A stretch of DNA of 64,000 bases, taken from Octadecabacter arcticus 238 (GTDB lineage Bacteria > Pseudomonadota > Alphaproteobacteria > Rhodobacterales > Rhodobacteraceae). Every line of letters begins with the position of its first letter. The first letter of the stretch is position 1. The DNA lies in NCBI RefSeq assembly GCF_000155735.2, contig NC_020908.1:3105001-3169000 (forward strand), in the 5' to 3' direction. A program made the translations under genes and the position numbers. Of this stretch, positions 1 through 8,485 are shown piece after piece. The notes beneath the pieces were generated by a model that worked only from the letters and a program-made list of their open reading frames with translations, was not told where the DNA came from and made no database searches.

Positions 1-721
1 CCAGAAGGTGGGTCGCGAAGCTGTGCCGCAGAGTATGCAGCGTCGCAGGTTTGTTGATCCCAGCCATATGTTTGGCGGATGTGAAGGCGCGGTTCAATTG
101 GCGCAGGGACAACGGGTTGATCTTTGGTTTGCCGGGAAACAGCCACCCCTCAGGACGTGCCTCAAGCCAGTACTCACGCAGCAGGTCAAGCAGCCCCGGC
201 GACAGCATGGCCTTGCGATCTTTACCATTCTTACCCTCATCTACATGGATCAGCATCCGGCCACTGTCGATGTCCACCACTTTGAGATGGCAGACTTCTG
301 AAGCCCGTAGTCCTGCGCCATAGGAGATACCGAGTGCCGCACGATATGTGAGACCTGGTCCAGGCACCGCCGCCAGCAGATCACCAATTTCCTCGACGCT
401 CAGAACAACAGGCAGCCTCCTCGGTTTGCGTCGGAACTGCATGTATCGTTTCATCTCTTCGCGCCCGCAGGTCACACCGAAGAATAACCGCAGCGACACA
501 ATCCGGGTATTGAAGGTCGACGTCGTCACCTCGGTGTCCGTCATGTGAAGCTGATAAGCCCTGAGTTCGTCAGGTGTCGCCGTATCCGGCGAGCGACCAA
601 GAAATGTCGCAAAATGTTTGATCGCACGGATGTGACCCTTCTGGGTTGTCTCACCAATCGCGCGGATACGCATATCTTCAATCATCCGCTGGCGCAGCGC
701 CGTTGTCTTCTCTTCCTTCAT
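1..721 (-). CDS. Tyrosine recombinase of IS91-like element (3' end outside window)
   Basis: The gene starts at the ATG whose complement is 719-721, preceded by a strong AGGAGG seven bases upstream, and runs without a stop to the left edge. The visible product has the N-terminal SAM-like domain and the start of the catalytic domain of phage-type integrases, including the GLRASEV box carrying the first catalytic arginine. The C-terminal His-x-x-Arg and tyrosine boxes are outside the window but are present in copy 2 at 11278-12165. In this IS91 group a recombinase gene usually precedes the HUH transposase. The reading frame is intact over the visible part. Confidence 0.85.
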   Translation of the reverse strand, partial: MKEEKTTALRQRMIEDMRIRAIGETTQKGHIRAIKHFATFLGRSPDTATPDELRAYQLHMTDTEVTTSTFNTRIVSLRLFFGVTCGREEMKRYMQFRRKPRRLPVVLSVEEIGDLLAAVPGPGLTYRAALGISYGAGLRASEVCHLKVVDIDSGRMLIHVDEGKNGKDRKAMLSPGLLDLLREYWLEARPEGWLFPGKPKINPLSLRQLNRAFTSAKHMAGINKPATLHTLRHSFATHLL

Positions 722-852
722 GGCAACCTCCTGTTTGTGGATTGAGAAAGCCCCAATCGTCAAACAGATTTGCCAAATCACAAAACCAAAAGTTCAGGTC
801 AGCATGCAACCACAGCAACAAGCGCAATTGCCGCGAGAGCGGCTTAGTCCAT
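1..852 (-). mobile_element. IS91-like element, copy 1 (upstream end only)
   Basis: This stretch matches 11445-12296 base for base apart from about seven differences, all in the first 115 bases. It holds the tyrosine-recombinase gene and upstream end of the IS91-like element that is present with its transposase at 10081-12296. The match stops abruptly after position 852, which places one end of the element there. The transposase part lies beyond the left window edge. Both copies point the same way. Confidence 0.85.
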
Positions 853-964
853 CCGCCCTTGTTGTCGAATGTCGCTCACGGCCCAAACCAGACCTTCACC
901 ACCTGATCAAAATGCTGCAGCGCAGCTCGTCATTGCGGCCATTCGTGCAACCCGACCAGATCAA

Positions 965-989
965 GTTCTTACACGCGTCGTGCAAGAAC
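965..989. other. Imperfect stem-loop downstream of the dihydroxyacetone kinase gene
   Basis: GTTCTT and CACG pair with CGTG and AAGAAC around a three-base loop, with one A-C mismatch. It lies 30 bases beyond the kinase stop and could end the operon transcript, but there is no clear U-tract. The rest of 853-1018 shows no gene. Confidence 0.4.
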
Positions 990-1018
990 AGTGTTTAACG
1001 TTTGCTGCAATTGATGTT

Positions 1019-2638
1019 TCATGATGCCAAATGCTCGAACAGGCGGGCGACAGCTTCAGCACCTGGATCGATGTGACCCTCCAGCTGTTCGGCGTTGATA
1101 TACGTTGCGCGTCCCGCCTTTGCGGTCGTCAGCGTTGCTGTGTAGTCCGCGCCTTTGCGCGCAGCATTCGATGCAGACGTGAGGCCCGCATCCAGCGCGT
1201 CAAGCGCAGGGGCCAGTGCATCTACCATCGTGCGGTCACCGGGGTTCGCACCTCCAACTTGGCGCATCCGTTCCAGACCTGCCTGCAAGGCAGCGCGCAT
1301 TGGCTTTCCCGATGCCGAGGCATCCCCTGCCGCCGCAAAAAAGATTGCCAACAATACGCCGGAAGATCCGCCCATAGTCTGGCTGAGTTCCAACCCAATC
1401 GCACGATAAAGCTGGGTGTGATCTGCCAAAGGCAACGTATCCATAGCCTCGATCAGAGCTTTGCCAGCCGTGGCAAGCGTCGATCCTGTGTCACCATCAC
1501 CAGACTTAGCGTCAAGGACGTTCAGATCAGCTTCAGATGCGATCAAAATTTCGCAGCACGTTGTCAGGAAAGCTTTTGTTGCTGCATGTGGCGATGCGGG
1601 CGCACGGATCGGCGAAAGACCATCGGGCAATGGCAATACTTTCGTAGGTGTACGTGGGTTACATCCAGGCCAGCCGACAACATCGACAGGCTGCAATAGC
1701 AATGCTTCATCTGCCTTGGTTAGCTCAACCACGGAAATTGAAAACCCATGCATATCCAATGCGGTCATCATAGCATTTGGACCGATGATGTATTTGATTC
1801 TGTCTTTGATGTCAGATGACAAAAGGTCCTGCGTCAGGATCGACATCTCCAACACGGACGCCCCACCAAGGTTGTTGATTAGAACGGCATGCTGTGCATC
1901 CGCCATCGTCGGGACAAGCTTTTCCACGACTTTCGCAACGGCGTCTTTAGCGCCTGATGATACGACTTGTTCGACCCCTGCTTCGCCGTGAATGCCCAAA
2001 CCCAGTTCAGCCATTCCTTCGGGAATGCGGTTTTCTTTGGGCGATCCAGGAACAGTACAGGTGTCCAGTGACATACCAATGCTACGGCTATTCTTGATCA
2101 CACGTTTCGCGGCCTTGGTGCACTCCTCAAGTGAGGCCCCGTTTTCAGCCATCGCCCCCGCGATTTTGTGAACGAAGAGCGTACCTGCCAAACCGCGTGC
2201 TTGTGGCAGATCGGGAAGCGCGACGTCATCGTCCAAAATCACCATCGACACCTTGTGTCCAAATGCGCGTGCACGTTCGGCGGCAAGACCAAAGTTCAGT
2301 CGATCACCGGTGTAGTTTTTGACAATCAACAGACACCCTGCCGGTCCCGTGACGGCCAATATACCAGCCAGAACCGCGTCTGCAGAGGGGGAGGCAAACA
2401 CGTCACCGCAAACCGCTGCGGTTAGCATACCAGCACCCACAAAGCCTGCGTGTGCAGGTTCATGACCAGAACCACCGCCCGATACCAATGCCACCTTGGA
2501 TTTACCCCAATCGCTACGCACCACGACGCGGATATGTGGATAGCCATCAAGACGCGCAAGCTTGCCGCCCGATGCTGCAATCGTTCCGTTGATGGCGTCT
2601 GTCACCATGTCTTCTTTGTTGTTTATAAACTGCTTCAT
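1019..2638 (-). CDS. dhaK: Dihydroxyacetone kinase, single-chain DhaK-DhaL type
   Basis: The product (539 aa) phosphorylates dihydroxyacetone, or a related short keto-sugar such as erythrulose, with ATP. The N-terminal DhaK domain (about residues 1-330) has the GGGSGHEP loop and the GLGIHGEAG motif whose histidine binds the substrate covalently. The C-terminal DhaL domain (about 350-539) has the GDGDTGSTL aspartate cluster that holds Mg-ATP. Length fits the ATP-dependent fused family, not the PTS type. I chose the second ATG (complement 2636-2638) because GGGG lies eight bases before it; an in-frame ATG at 2644 sits directly on that site. It is the last gene of the importer operon, so it probably traps the imported substrate. 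No glycerol dehydrogenase or GlpD is nearby, so the true substrate is open. Confidence 0.88.
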   Translation of the reverse strand: MKQFINNKEDMVTDAINGTIAASGGKLARLDGYPHIRVVVRSDWGKSKVALVSGGGSGHEPAHAGFVGAGMLTAAVCGDVFASPSADAVLAGILAVTGPAGCLLIVKNYTGDRLNFGLAAERARAFGHKVSMVILDDDVALPDLPQARGLAGTLFVHKIAGAMAENGASLEECTKAAKRVIKNSRSIGMSLDTCTVPGSPKENRIPEGMAELGLGIHGEAGVEQVVSSGAKDAVAKVVEKLVPTMADAQHAVLINNLGGASVLEMSILTQDLLSSDIKDRIKYIIGPNAMMTALDMHGFSISVVELTKADEALLLQPVDVVGWPGCNPRTPTKVLPLPDGLSPIRAPASPHAATKAFLTTCCEILIASEADLNVLDAKSGDGDTGSTLATAGKALIEAMDTLPLADHTQLYRAIGLELSQTMGGSSGVLLAIFFAAAGDASASGKPMRAALQAGLERMRQVGGANPGDRTMVDALAPALDALDAGLTSASNAARKGADYTATLTTAKAGRATYINAEQLEGHIDPGAEAVARLFEHLAS

Positions 2639-2650
2639 GGCCATTTCCCC

Positions 2651-3646
2651 TTACGCAACGCGCGCGCCATCGGCGCCAAAATAGAGTGCTTTGTGCGGAC
2701 GAATTTTAACGATATCGCCCGCTTTAAGATCAGTGTGCGCATCTGTGACGGTAATCAAATCGTGGGACTTGAATGACAGATGCAGGCGCGTTTGATCGCC
2801 AAGATGTTCAACGCGGTGCACGGTGCTGTCTTCGCCGTCCCCTTGCAAAATCTGTTCAGGGCGCAGCCCGATATGAGTGGCCGCACCGGGCGCGCCGCCA
2901 AAGATATCTGCGGGCAGAACGTTGATGCGCGGCTGTCCAAGACGGCTGGCAGCGTAAACGCTGACGGGGTTTTCGTACAATTCACGCGGTGTGCCAAATT
3001 GCACCAGCTTGCCGTTGTCCAAAACGCCGACGTGGGTCGCCATTGTCATGGCTTCAATTTGGTCATGAGTCACATACAGAAGCGTCGCACCGGAATTTGC
3101 CTGAATGCCTTTCAGCTCGATCCGCAAGTCTGAGCGAAGTTTGGCGTCCAGCGAACTCAGCGGTTCATCCATCAGATAAACCGACGGTTGGCGCACCAAG
3201 GCACGACCAATGGACACGCGCTGCATTTCGCCACCCGACAAGGCCGTGGCTTTGTTGTCCAGCTTGTGGCTGATCTGCAGTACTTCGGCGACCTCGTTAA
3301 CTTTTCGATCAATCTCTGGCTGAGGGGTGCGCAGGATCGGCGACTTGAGTGGAAATTCAAGGTTTTGACGCACAGTCAAATGTGGATAAAGCGAGTATTG
3401 CTGAAACACCATCGTCACATCACGTTGTGCGGGCGTCATCCCCGCCATGTCGCGCCCACCAATTGTGATGCCGCCCTTGTCGGGTTTATCAAGGCCTGAC
3501 ACCATGCGCAGTGTCGTCGTTTTGCCCGCGCCCGTGGGGCCAAGCAGAACGACAAACGAACCATCAGGGACGGTCATGGTCACATCGTCCAATGCAACGT
3601 CCTCACCAAAGGATTTGGACACATTCGTAAGGGTGACTTCAGCCAT
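2651..3646 (-). CDS. ABC importer ATPase, carbohydrate/polyol type (second of two)
   Basis: The 331-aa protein is the cytoplasmic ATP-hydrolysing subunit of a CUT1-like importer. The Walker A motif GPTGAGKTT, the signature LSGGEMQRVS, Walker B VYLMDEPLSSLD and the switch His in THDQ are all visible, followed by a TOBE-type C-terminal domain with the usual IGLRPE box. The start ATG (complement 3644-3646) has AAGGAG upstream and overlaps the end of the preceding ATPase gene by eight bases, suggesting translational coupling. Importers with two different ATPases plus a small membrane protein are known from rhizobial glycerol uptake (GlpSTPQUV); this operon has the same composition. Confidence 0.88.
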   Translation of the reverse strand: MAEVTLTNVSKSFGEDVALDDVTMTVPDGSFVVLLGPTGAGKTTTLRMVSGLDKPDKGGITIGGRDMAGMTPAQRDVTMVFQQYSLYPHLTVRQNLEFPLKSPILRTPQPEIDRKVNEVAEVLQISHKLDNKATALSGGEMQRVSIGRALVRQPSVYLMDEPLSSLDAKLRSDLRIELKGIQANSGATLLYVTHDQIEAMTMATHVGVLDNGKLVQFGTPRELYENPVSVYAASRLGQPRINVLPADIFGGAPGAATHIGLRPEQILQGDGEDSTVHRVEHLGDQTRLHLSFKSHDLITVTDAHTDLKAGDIVKIRPHKALYFGADGARVA

Positions 3647-4736
3647 GGGACAACACTCCTTGGTTGGCATGACTGCGCAGGGCGCGCCCTGTCGATGCAT
3701 CGAAAATGGTTACGGTGCGCGCATCAAAACGCAGGCCAATTTGCTCACCAACGGCGACGTTTTTCAGAGAGGCTTCGCGTGCTTTGATCTGACCGTTCGG
3801 GGTATCGAGCGTGATGATCTGCGTCGTGCCAAGGTATTCCGTGGCGACGACTTTGCCACGATAAGGTGCTGCATCATCAAGATGGACATGTTCTGGCCGC
3901 ACACCGAAGGTGAGGTCACCACTCGCACCGTCCAGCAATTCCGGCATGTTCAAAACAACATCATCAAGCTGAACCGATGCCTGCCCGCCCGCAACTTTAC
4001 CTTTGAAATCGAGGAAGTTCATACAGGGTGAGCCAATAAACTGCGCCACAAATTTCGTTGCAGGCCAGTCGTAGATCTCTTGCGGTACGCCGAACTGTTC
4101 AACAGAACCGTGGTTCATCACGACGATCTTGTCGCCCATCTGCATGGCCTCAAGCTGGTCATGGGTGACGTAGACCGTCGTAGCGTTCATACGGTCGTGA
4201 AGGTTGCGGAGTTCCTCGGACATGTGTTCGCGAAATTCCGCATCAAGTGCACCCAATGGCTCGTCCATAAAGAACGCCTTGGGGTCGCGAACGATGGCGC
4301 GACCAAGCGCAACACGCTGACGGTCACCACCAGATAGGCCACCAACAGGTTTCTTGAGAATGTCGGTAATGCCAAGAATTTCAGCGATCTCACCTACCTT
4401 CTTGCGAACCTGCGCCTTAGGCATACCCTGGCAAAGCAATGGATAGCTGATGTTTTTGCCGACGTTCATATGTGGGTACAACGCGAACATCTGGAAGACG
4501 AAGGCGATATCGCGCTGGCTCGCTGGTTTTTGACTAACCTCTTCACCGTCGATATAGATCTCTCCGGATGTCGGCAGTTCTAACCCCGCCATCATCCGCA
4601 GTGTCGTTGTCTTGCCGCAGCCCGATGGGCCCAACAACATGAAGAATTCACCATCTTCAATCGTGAACGTCGAAGATTTCACCGCATTGAACGAACCGAA
4701 ATCCTTGCGCACACTTTCAATTCTAATTTGTGCCAT
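3639..4736 (-). CDS. ABC importer ATPase, carbohydrate/polyol type (first of two)
   Basis: The 365-aa nucleotide-binding subunit has Walker [10 protein letters not shown] at about residues 36-44, the signature LSGGDRQRVALGRA, Walker B AFFMDEPLGALD, and the H-loop THDQLEAM. The C-terminal TOBE region reads FGVRPEHVHL. It is distinct in sequence from the next gene product, so the pair probably forms a heterodimer under the two permeases. It starts three bases after the small membrane protein gene and ends inside the next ATPase gene. An alternative would be two homodimers serving related substrates. Confidence 0.88.
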   Translation of the reverse strand: MAQIRIESVRKDFGSFNAVKSSTFTIEDGEFFMLLGPSGCGKTTTLRMMAGLELPTSGEIYIDGEEVSQKPASQRDIAFVFQMFALYPHMNVGKNISYPLLCQGMPKAQVRKKVGEIAEILGITDILKKPVGGLSGGDRQRVALGRAIVRDPKAFFMDEPLGALDAEFREHMSEELRNLHDRMNATTVYVTHDQLEAMQMGDKIVVMNHGSVEQFGVPQEIYDWPATKFVAQFIGSPCMNFLDFKGKVAGGQASVQLDDVVLNMPELLDGASGDLTFGVRPEHVHLDDAAPYRGKVVATEYLGTTQIITLDTPNGQIKAREASLKNVAVGEQIGLRFDARTVTIFDASTGRALRSHANQGVLSHG

Positions 4737-4739
4737 GGG

Positions 4740-4940
4740 TCACTCCGGAAAGTGGCTAACGATGATGAACATCACCGTGCCGACAAGGGTTACAATGAAG
4801 GAATAGCTGTAAAGGCCCAGCAAGAAAGGCTGCATCAACATGAAGACCCCTAATGCAATAAGAATGGTCGCCAACATTTCCCAAGACCCACGGCGAAACC
4901 GCAAAAGTCCACTTATGAATGTACTTAAAAAGGTGATCAT
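4740..4940 (-). CDS. Small two-helix membrane protein of the importer operon
   Basis: This 66-aa protein has two hydrophobic stretches (about residues 20-38 and 44-62) separated by a short loop, so it is an inner-membrane hairpin. It overlaps the preceding permease gene by four bases (ATGA) and is followed after three bases by an ATPase gene, so it is a true member of the operon. Small proteins of this kind occur in the glycerol-type ABC operons of rhizobia (called GlpU there, from memory). A role as an accessory or stabilising subunit of the permease is inference. Confidence 0.75.
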   Translation of the reverse strand: MITFLSTFISGLLRFRRGSWEMLATILIALGVFMLMQPFLLGLYSYSFIVTLVGTVMFIIVSHFPE

Positions 4941-5875
4941 TTACGAACCGCCCCGAATGTGATCCCGCGCAACAGGTGTTTGCGAAGCAGGATGGTGAAG
5001 ACCATGACAGGCACGAGAAAGATCGTGGCCCCCGCCGCTACTGCGGGCCAATCTTTACCGCTGGTGCCGATGATTGTCGGGATGAACGGTGGCGCTGTTT
5101 GCGCGGTGCCGGACGTAAGCAGAACCGCAAAGGCGTATTCGTTCCATGCGAAGATAAGGCAGAAGATCGCCGTGGATGCGATGCCTGTGGCCGCCTGTGG
5201 CAGGACCACTTTGTAGAACGCCTGGAATCGTGTGTAGCCGTCAATCAAGGCCGCCTCTTCGTACTCGATCGGGATCTCATCTATAAAGCCCTTGAGTAGC
5301 CAAACCGAGAGCGACAGGTTTACTGCAGTATAGAGCAGGATCATTCCGAGGTGCGTGTCGTTGAGACCGAGATTTCGAAACATCAGGAAAATCGGAATTG
5401 CGACGGCGATAGGCGGCATCATCCGCGTGGACAGGATGAAGAACAACAGATCGTCCTTTAGCGGCACCTTAAAACGGCTGAACGCATAGGCGGCGGCTGT
5501 TCCCAAGATCATACAGAGTAACGTAGATCCAAACCCGATGATGACCGAGTTCAAGAACCGCTCACCGTAGCGCGACGGGCCGGAAATGATCGTGCCGCGA
5601 TTGCGTGTGATTTCATCATACCATGTCACCGCAGGTCCTGCTGCCTCAAGCATGTCGTCTGTCGCACGCGTTCGTTCAGTAAACAGGTTCACATACCCTT
5701 CAAGGCTTGGCTCAAACACCACGACCGGTGGGTAGGCAATGGAATCTGCGGGTGATTTGAACCCCGTCGCAACAATCCAAAGAAGCGGGATCAAGGTGAT
5801 GATCGCGTAAAGAACAACGGCAATACCGGCGAACCATTTGGTGCCCCTTGTAGGCTCTGTGGCTGAATAGCTCAT
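4937..5875 (-). CDS. ABC importer permease (MalG-like)
   Basis: The 312-aa inner-membrane permease has about six membrane helices and the cytoplasmic EAA loop reading EEAALIDGYTRFQAFYKVVLP, which docks on the ATPases. The start ATG (complement 5873-5875) overlaps the stop of the upstream permease gene by four bases. A longer reading to 5977 lies wholly inside the upstream gene and has no family support. A periplasmic segment between helix 1 and helix 2 (about residues 45-95) is longer than in MalG. It pairs with the product of 5872-6819. Confidence 0.88.
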   Translation of the reverse strand: MSYSATEPTRGTKWFAGIAVVLYAIITLIPLLWIVATGFKSPADSIAYPPVVVFEPSLEGYVNLFTERTRATDDMLEAAGPAVTWYDEITRNRGTIISGPSRYGERFLNSVIIGFGSTLLCMILGTAAAYAFSRFKVPLKDDLLFFILSTRMMPPIAVAIPIFLMFRNLGLNDTHLGMILLYTAVNLSLSVWLLKGFIDEIPIEYEEAALIDGYTRFQAFYKVVLPQAATGIASTAIFCLIFAWNEYAFAVLLTSGTAQTAPPFIPTIIGTSGKDWPAVAAGATIFLVPVMVFTILLRKHLLRGITFGAVRK

Positions 5876-6819
5876 CGTTCTTTTACCTTGTTCAGTGCTT
5901 TGACATAGATCGACGCGAGGCCGAACACGGTGACAAACAGGATGACAGCGTAGGCACTTGAATACCCCGTTCGCCATTTTTCAAACGCTTCCCGTTTGAG
6001 GTCGATGGAAGTGAGCGTAGTCGTATTGCCCGGCCCCCCACCCGTCAGTTGAACGACAAGATCGAACATCTTGAAGTTCTCGATCCCGCGGAACAGTACA
6101 GCCAGCATCAGGAACGGCAGCGCCATAGGTATGGTGATGGTCCAGAACTGGCGCCATTTGCTTGCACGGTCACATTCGGCGGCCTCGTAAATACTATCAG
6201 GGATCGATCGTAGCCCAGCCAAACAGATCAGCATCACAAACGGTGTCCACATCCATGTATCAGCAATCACAATGGCCCAGGGCGCGAGGTGCACGTCTCC
6301 AATCATTGAAAAGCTTGCCGGGTCAGCGCCCGTAAAGAACGCAACTACGTAGTTGAACAGGCCGATTTGTGGCTGATACAGGAAAGTCCAGAAGTTACCT
6401 ACAACCGCAGGCGACAACATCATTGGAAACACAATAATCGTCGTCCACATGTCGTTACCTTTGAATTTCTTGTTGATCAGAAATGCTAATGTGAAGCCGA
6501 TCAGTACCTGCAACGTGATAGTCCAGATCAAGAAATGTGCCGTCGCCTGCATGGTGTTCCACACATCAGGGTCGGTCAGAATGCGTTGATAATTGCGCAG
6601 GCCGACCCATTCGACATCATTGTTTGGTCGGTTTACGCGGAAGTTTGTGAAGCTAAGACGGATCGTCCAAATCAGCGGAAAAATGTTCACGGCCAGCAGT
6701 AAGAAAACCGTTGGTGCGACAAAAATCCACGCGATAGTGCGATCCGAGAAGCCCTTTATGCGTCGGGCGACGCCGTCCGGTGTTTTGGCGGCGACCCTAT
6801 CTATGGGGGAGACTGTCAT
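5872..6819 (-). CDS. ABC importer permease (MalF-like)
   Basis: The 315-aa membrane protein has six predicted helices, starting around residue 29, and an EAA loop reading YEAAECDRASKWRQFWTITIP. It belongs to the sugar-type binding-protein-dependent permeases. It follows the binding protein gene after a stem-loop and overlaps the second permease gene by ATGA, so the two are coupled. The substrate cannot be read from sequence; the kinase in the same operon suggests a C3-C4 polyol or ketose. Confidence 0.88.
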   Translation of the reverse strand: MTVSPIDRVAAKTPDGVARRIKGFSDRTIAWIFVAPTVFLLLAVNIFPLIWTIRLSFTNFRVNRPNNDVEWVGLRNYQRILTDPDVWNTMQATAHFLIWTITLQVLIGFTLAFLINKKFKGNDMWTTIIVFPMMLSPAVVGNFWTFLYQPQIGLFNYVVAFFTGADPASFSMIGDVHLAPWAIVIADTWMWTPFVMLICLAGLRSIPDSIYEAAECDRASKWRQFWTITIPMALPFLMLAVLFRGIENFKMFDLVVQLTGGGPGNTTTLTSIDLKREAFEKWRTGYSSAYAVILFVTVFGLASIYVKALNKVKER

Positions 6820-6870
6820 ATCGGAATTCCTTCAGACGCAAATTCGGCCCGTGGCGTATAAATTGTAAGT

Positions 6871-6911
6871 TAAAAGCCCCTCCAACCGACGCGTTCACAT
6901 CAATTGGAGGG
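6871..6911 (-). terminator. Stem-loop with T-run between binding protein and permease genes
   Basis: On the minus strand CCCTCCAA (6904-6911) pairs with TTGGAGGG (6878-6885) and is followed by GCTTTTA. Such a hairpin behind a binding-protein gene commonly lowers downstream expression or stabilises the upstream message, giving excess binding protein over permease. Confidence 0.65.
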
Positions 6912-6957
6912 AGAGTATCAGACGCCTACTCAGGGAAGGCATCCAACAGGGAGTAGG

Positions 6958-8280
6958 TTAAAGCTTACCTTCGTCCTCAAAGACTTCGGTCCAATCACGG
7001 ACAAGACCATCAAGCGCTTCTTGGGCAGTGCCTTCACCAGCGATGACGTAGTTGTGCATGCGTTCTTGCGTCGCAATCAAAAGATCTGCGTAGGCAGGCT
7101 CTGCCCAGAAGTCTTTCACAATGGCCATGCTATCAAGGAACGTCTGCGCATAAGGCTGGCTGGTTGCGAAATCAGGCGCTTCGACGACCGCACGTAGCGC
7201 GGATGCACCGCCCAGATCCCACCAACGTTGCTGAACCTCAGGTTGAGCAAACCACTGGATGTATTCCAATGCAGCGTCCTGCTTTTCAGAATAGGCAACA
7301 ACCGAGATGCCCTGACCGCCAAGCTGTGCGAACTGGCCCGCTGGACCAGCTGGGTTCGGGAAGTATCCTGAATTGCCACCCCCAACTGTTTCGTCAGCTT
7401 CGACACCAGGCCACACGAATGCAAAGTTCATCTGCATCGCAACCTGACCGGAACGGAAGGCATCAATGTTTTCACCCATATACCAGTTGGACGAGCCCGG
7501 AGGTGTACCAACGTCATAGAGCTCTTTGTAGAACTCAAGGCCCGCAACCGCCCCTTCGGAATTTACGAACCCCTCCAGATCATAAGGCTGATCAGGATTT
7601 TCATATTCGAAACCGAAGTTATAAAGCGCGTTTGTGACGCCCATCGTAATGCCCTCGGACCCACGCTCTGTGTAGATCGCAGCACCGTAAACAGTCGTGC
7701 CGTCGATGTCGCGGCCCTGGAAGAATTCAGCGATGTCTTTCAACTGACCAAGGGTTTCAGGCGCTGCCAGCGCGTAACCGTAGGTGTCCATGAATTCAGT
7801 CTGAAGCTCTGGACGCTCAAACCAATCTTTGCGGTAAGTCCAACCAACAACGTCAGCATAAGCAGGCAGCGCGTAGTAGTTCGGAGTGTTCTTTGGCCAT
7901 TCAGCATAACCGGTTACGGTCGCTGGCAAGAAGTCATCCATGCTAATGCCGTTCGCATCAAAGAAATCGTTCAGCTTTACGTAGTGACCGTTTTCAGCGC
8001 CGCCACCGATCCATTGGCTGTCGCCGATCATCAGGTCGCACAATTGCCCGCCCGAGTTCAGCTCGTTCAGCATACGATCCGCAAAACTGGTCCAAGGCAC
8101 GAACTCGAAGTTCATGGTGTGGCCAGACTGTTCTTCAAAATCTTTGCTTAGTTCGATCAGTGAGTTTGCGGGATCCCAAGCGGCCCAACACAGGGTCAAA
8201 TCCGTTGCATGGCCATCAGCAAAAGCACCGGTGGCCATCATTGCGCCAGCCGCGGCGTGCATCATCAGTTTCATTTTCAT
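6958..8280 (-). CDS. ABC importer periplasmic solute-binding protein
   Basis: The 440-aa precursor begins with a signal peptide (Lys-rich start, hydrophobic core, AFA cleavage site near residue 22). The mature part is a family 1 extracellular solute-binding protein with the usual DLMIGDSQWIG and LPAYADVVGWTYRK segments lining the two lobes. The start ATG (complement 8278-8280) has GGGAGGA seven bases upstream; longer readings are unlikely because they precede the signal peptide. It is the first gene of the importer operon and transcription starts near the twin operators at 8352-8397. Its ligand is unknown. Confidence 0.88.
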   Translation of the reverse strand: MKMKLMMHAAAGAMMATGAFADGHATDLTLCWAAWDPANSLIELSKDFEEQSGHTMNFEFVPWTSFADRMLNELNSGGQLCDLMIGDSQWIGGGAENGHYVKLNDFFDANGISMDDFLPATVTGYAEWPKNTPNYYALPAYADVVGWTYRKDWFERPELQTEFMDTYGYALAAPETLGQLKDIAEFFQGRDIDGTTVYGAAIYTERGSEGITMGVTNALYNFGFEYENPDQPYDLEGFVNSEGAVAGLEFYKELYDVGTPPGSSNWYMGENIDAFRSGQVAMQMNFAFVWPGVEADETVGGGNSGYFPNPAGPAGQFAQLGGQGISVVAYSEKQDAALEYIQWFAQPEVQQRWWDLGGASALRAVVEAPDFATSQPYAQTFLDSMAIVKDFWAEPAYADLLIATQERMHNYVIAGEGTAQEALDGLVRDWTEVFEDEGKL

Positions 8281-8351
8281 GAATTTATCCTCCCATGGAT
8301 TATTGCTTGGGCCGACCTTTTCGTCGCGCCCTCTCATGATAACCTTCTTAG

Positions 8352-8397
8352 TGAGGCACGTGCCTCAAAACAACAAAAGAATGAGACACGTGCCTCA
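8352..8397. promoter_or_regulatory. Twin palindromic operators in the divergent promoter region
   Basis: A perfect 16-bp palindrome TGAGGCACGTGCCTCA (8352-8367) is followed 30 bp later by TGAGACACGTGCCTCA (8382-8397), which has one changed pair. They sit between the importer operon (minus strand) and the regulator gene (plus strand). Two near-identical palindromes three helical turns apart are what a tetrameric LacI-type repressor would use. The neighbouring regulator at 8486 is the likely ligand. Confidence 0.8.
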
Positions 8398-8485
8398 CTA
8401 TTGGGTATATTGCTTGAAGATACGCTTAAGTGCCCTTGCGATTGCAGGCGAACAAAAGCCTGATAAAATAGAAGAAAGACCCATA

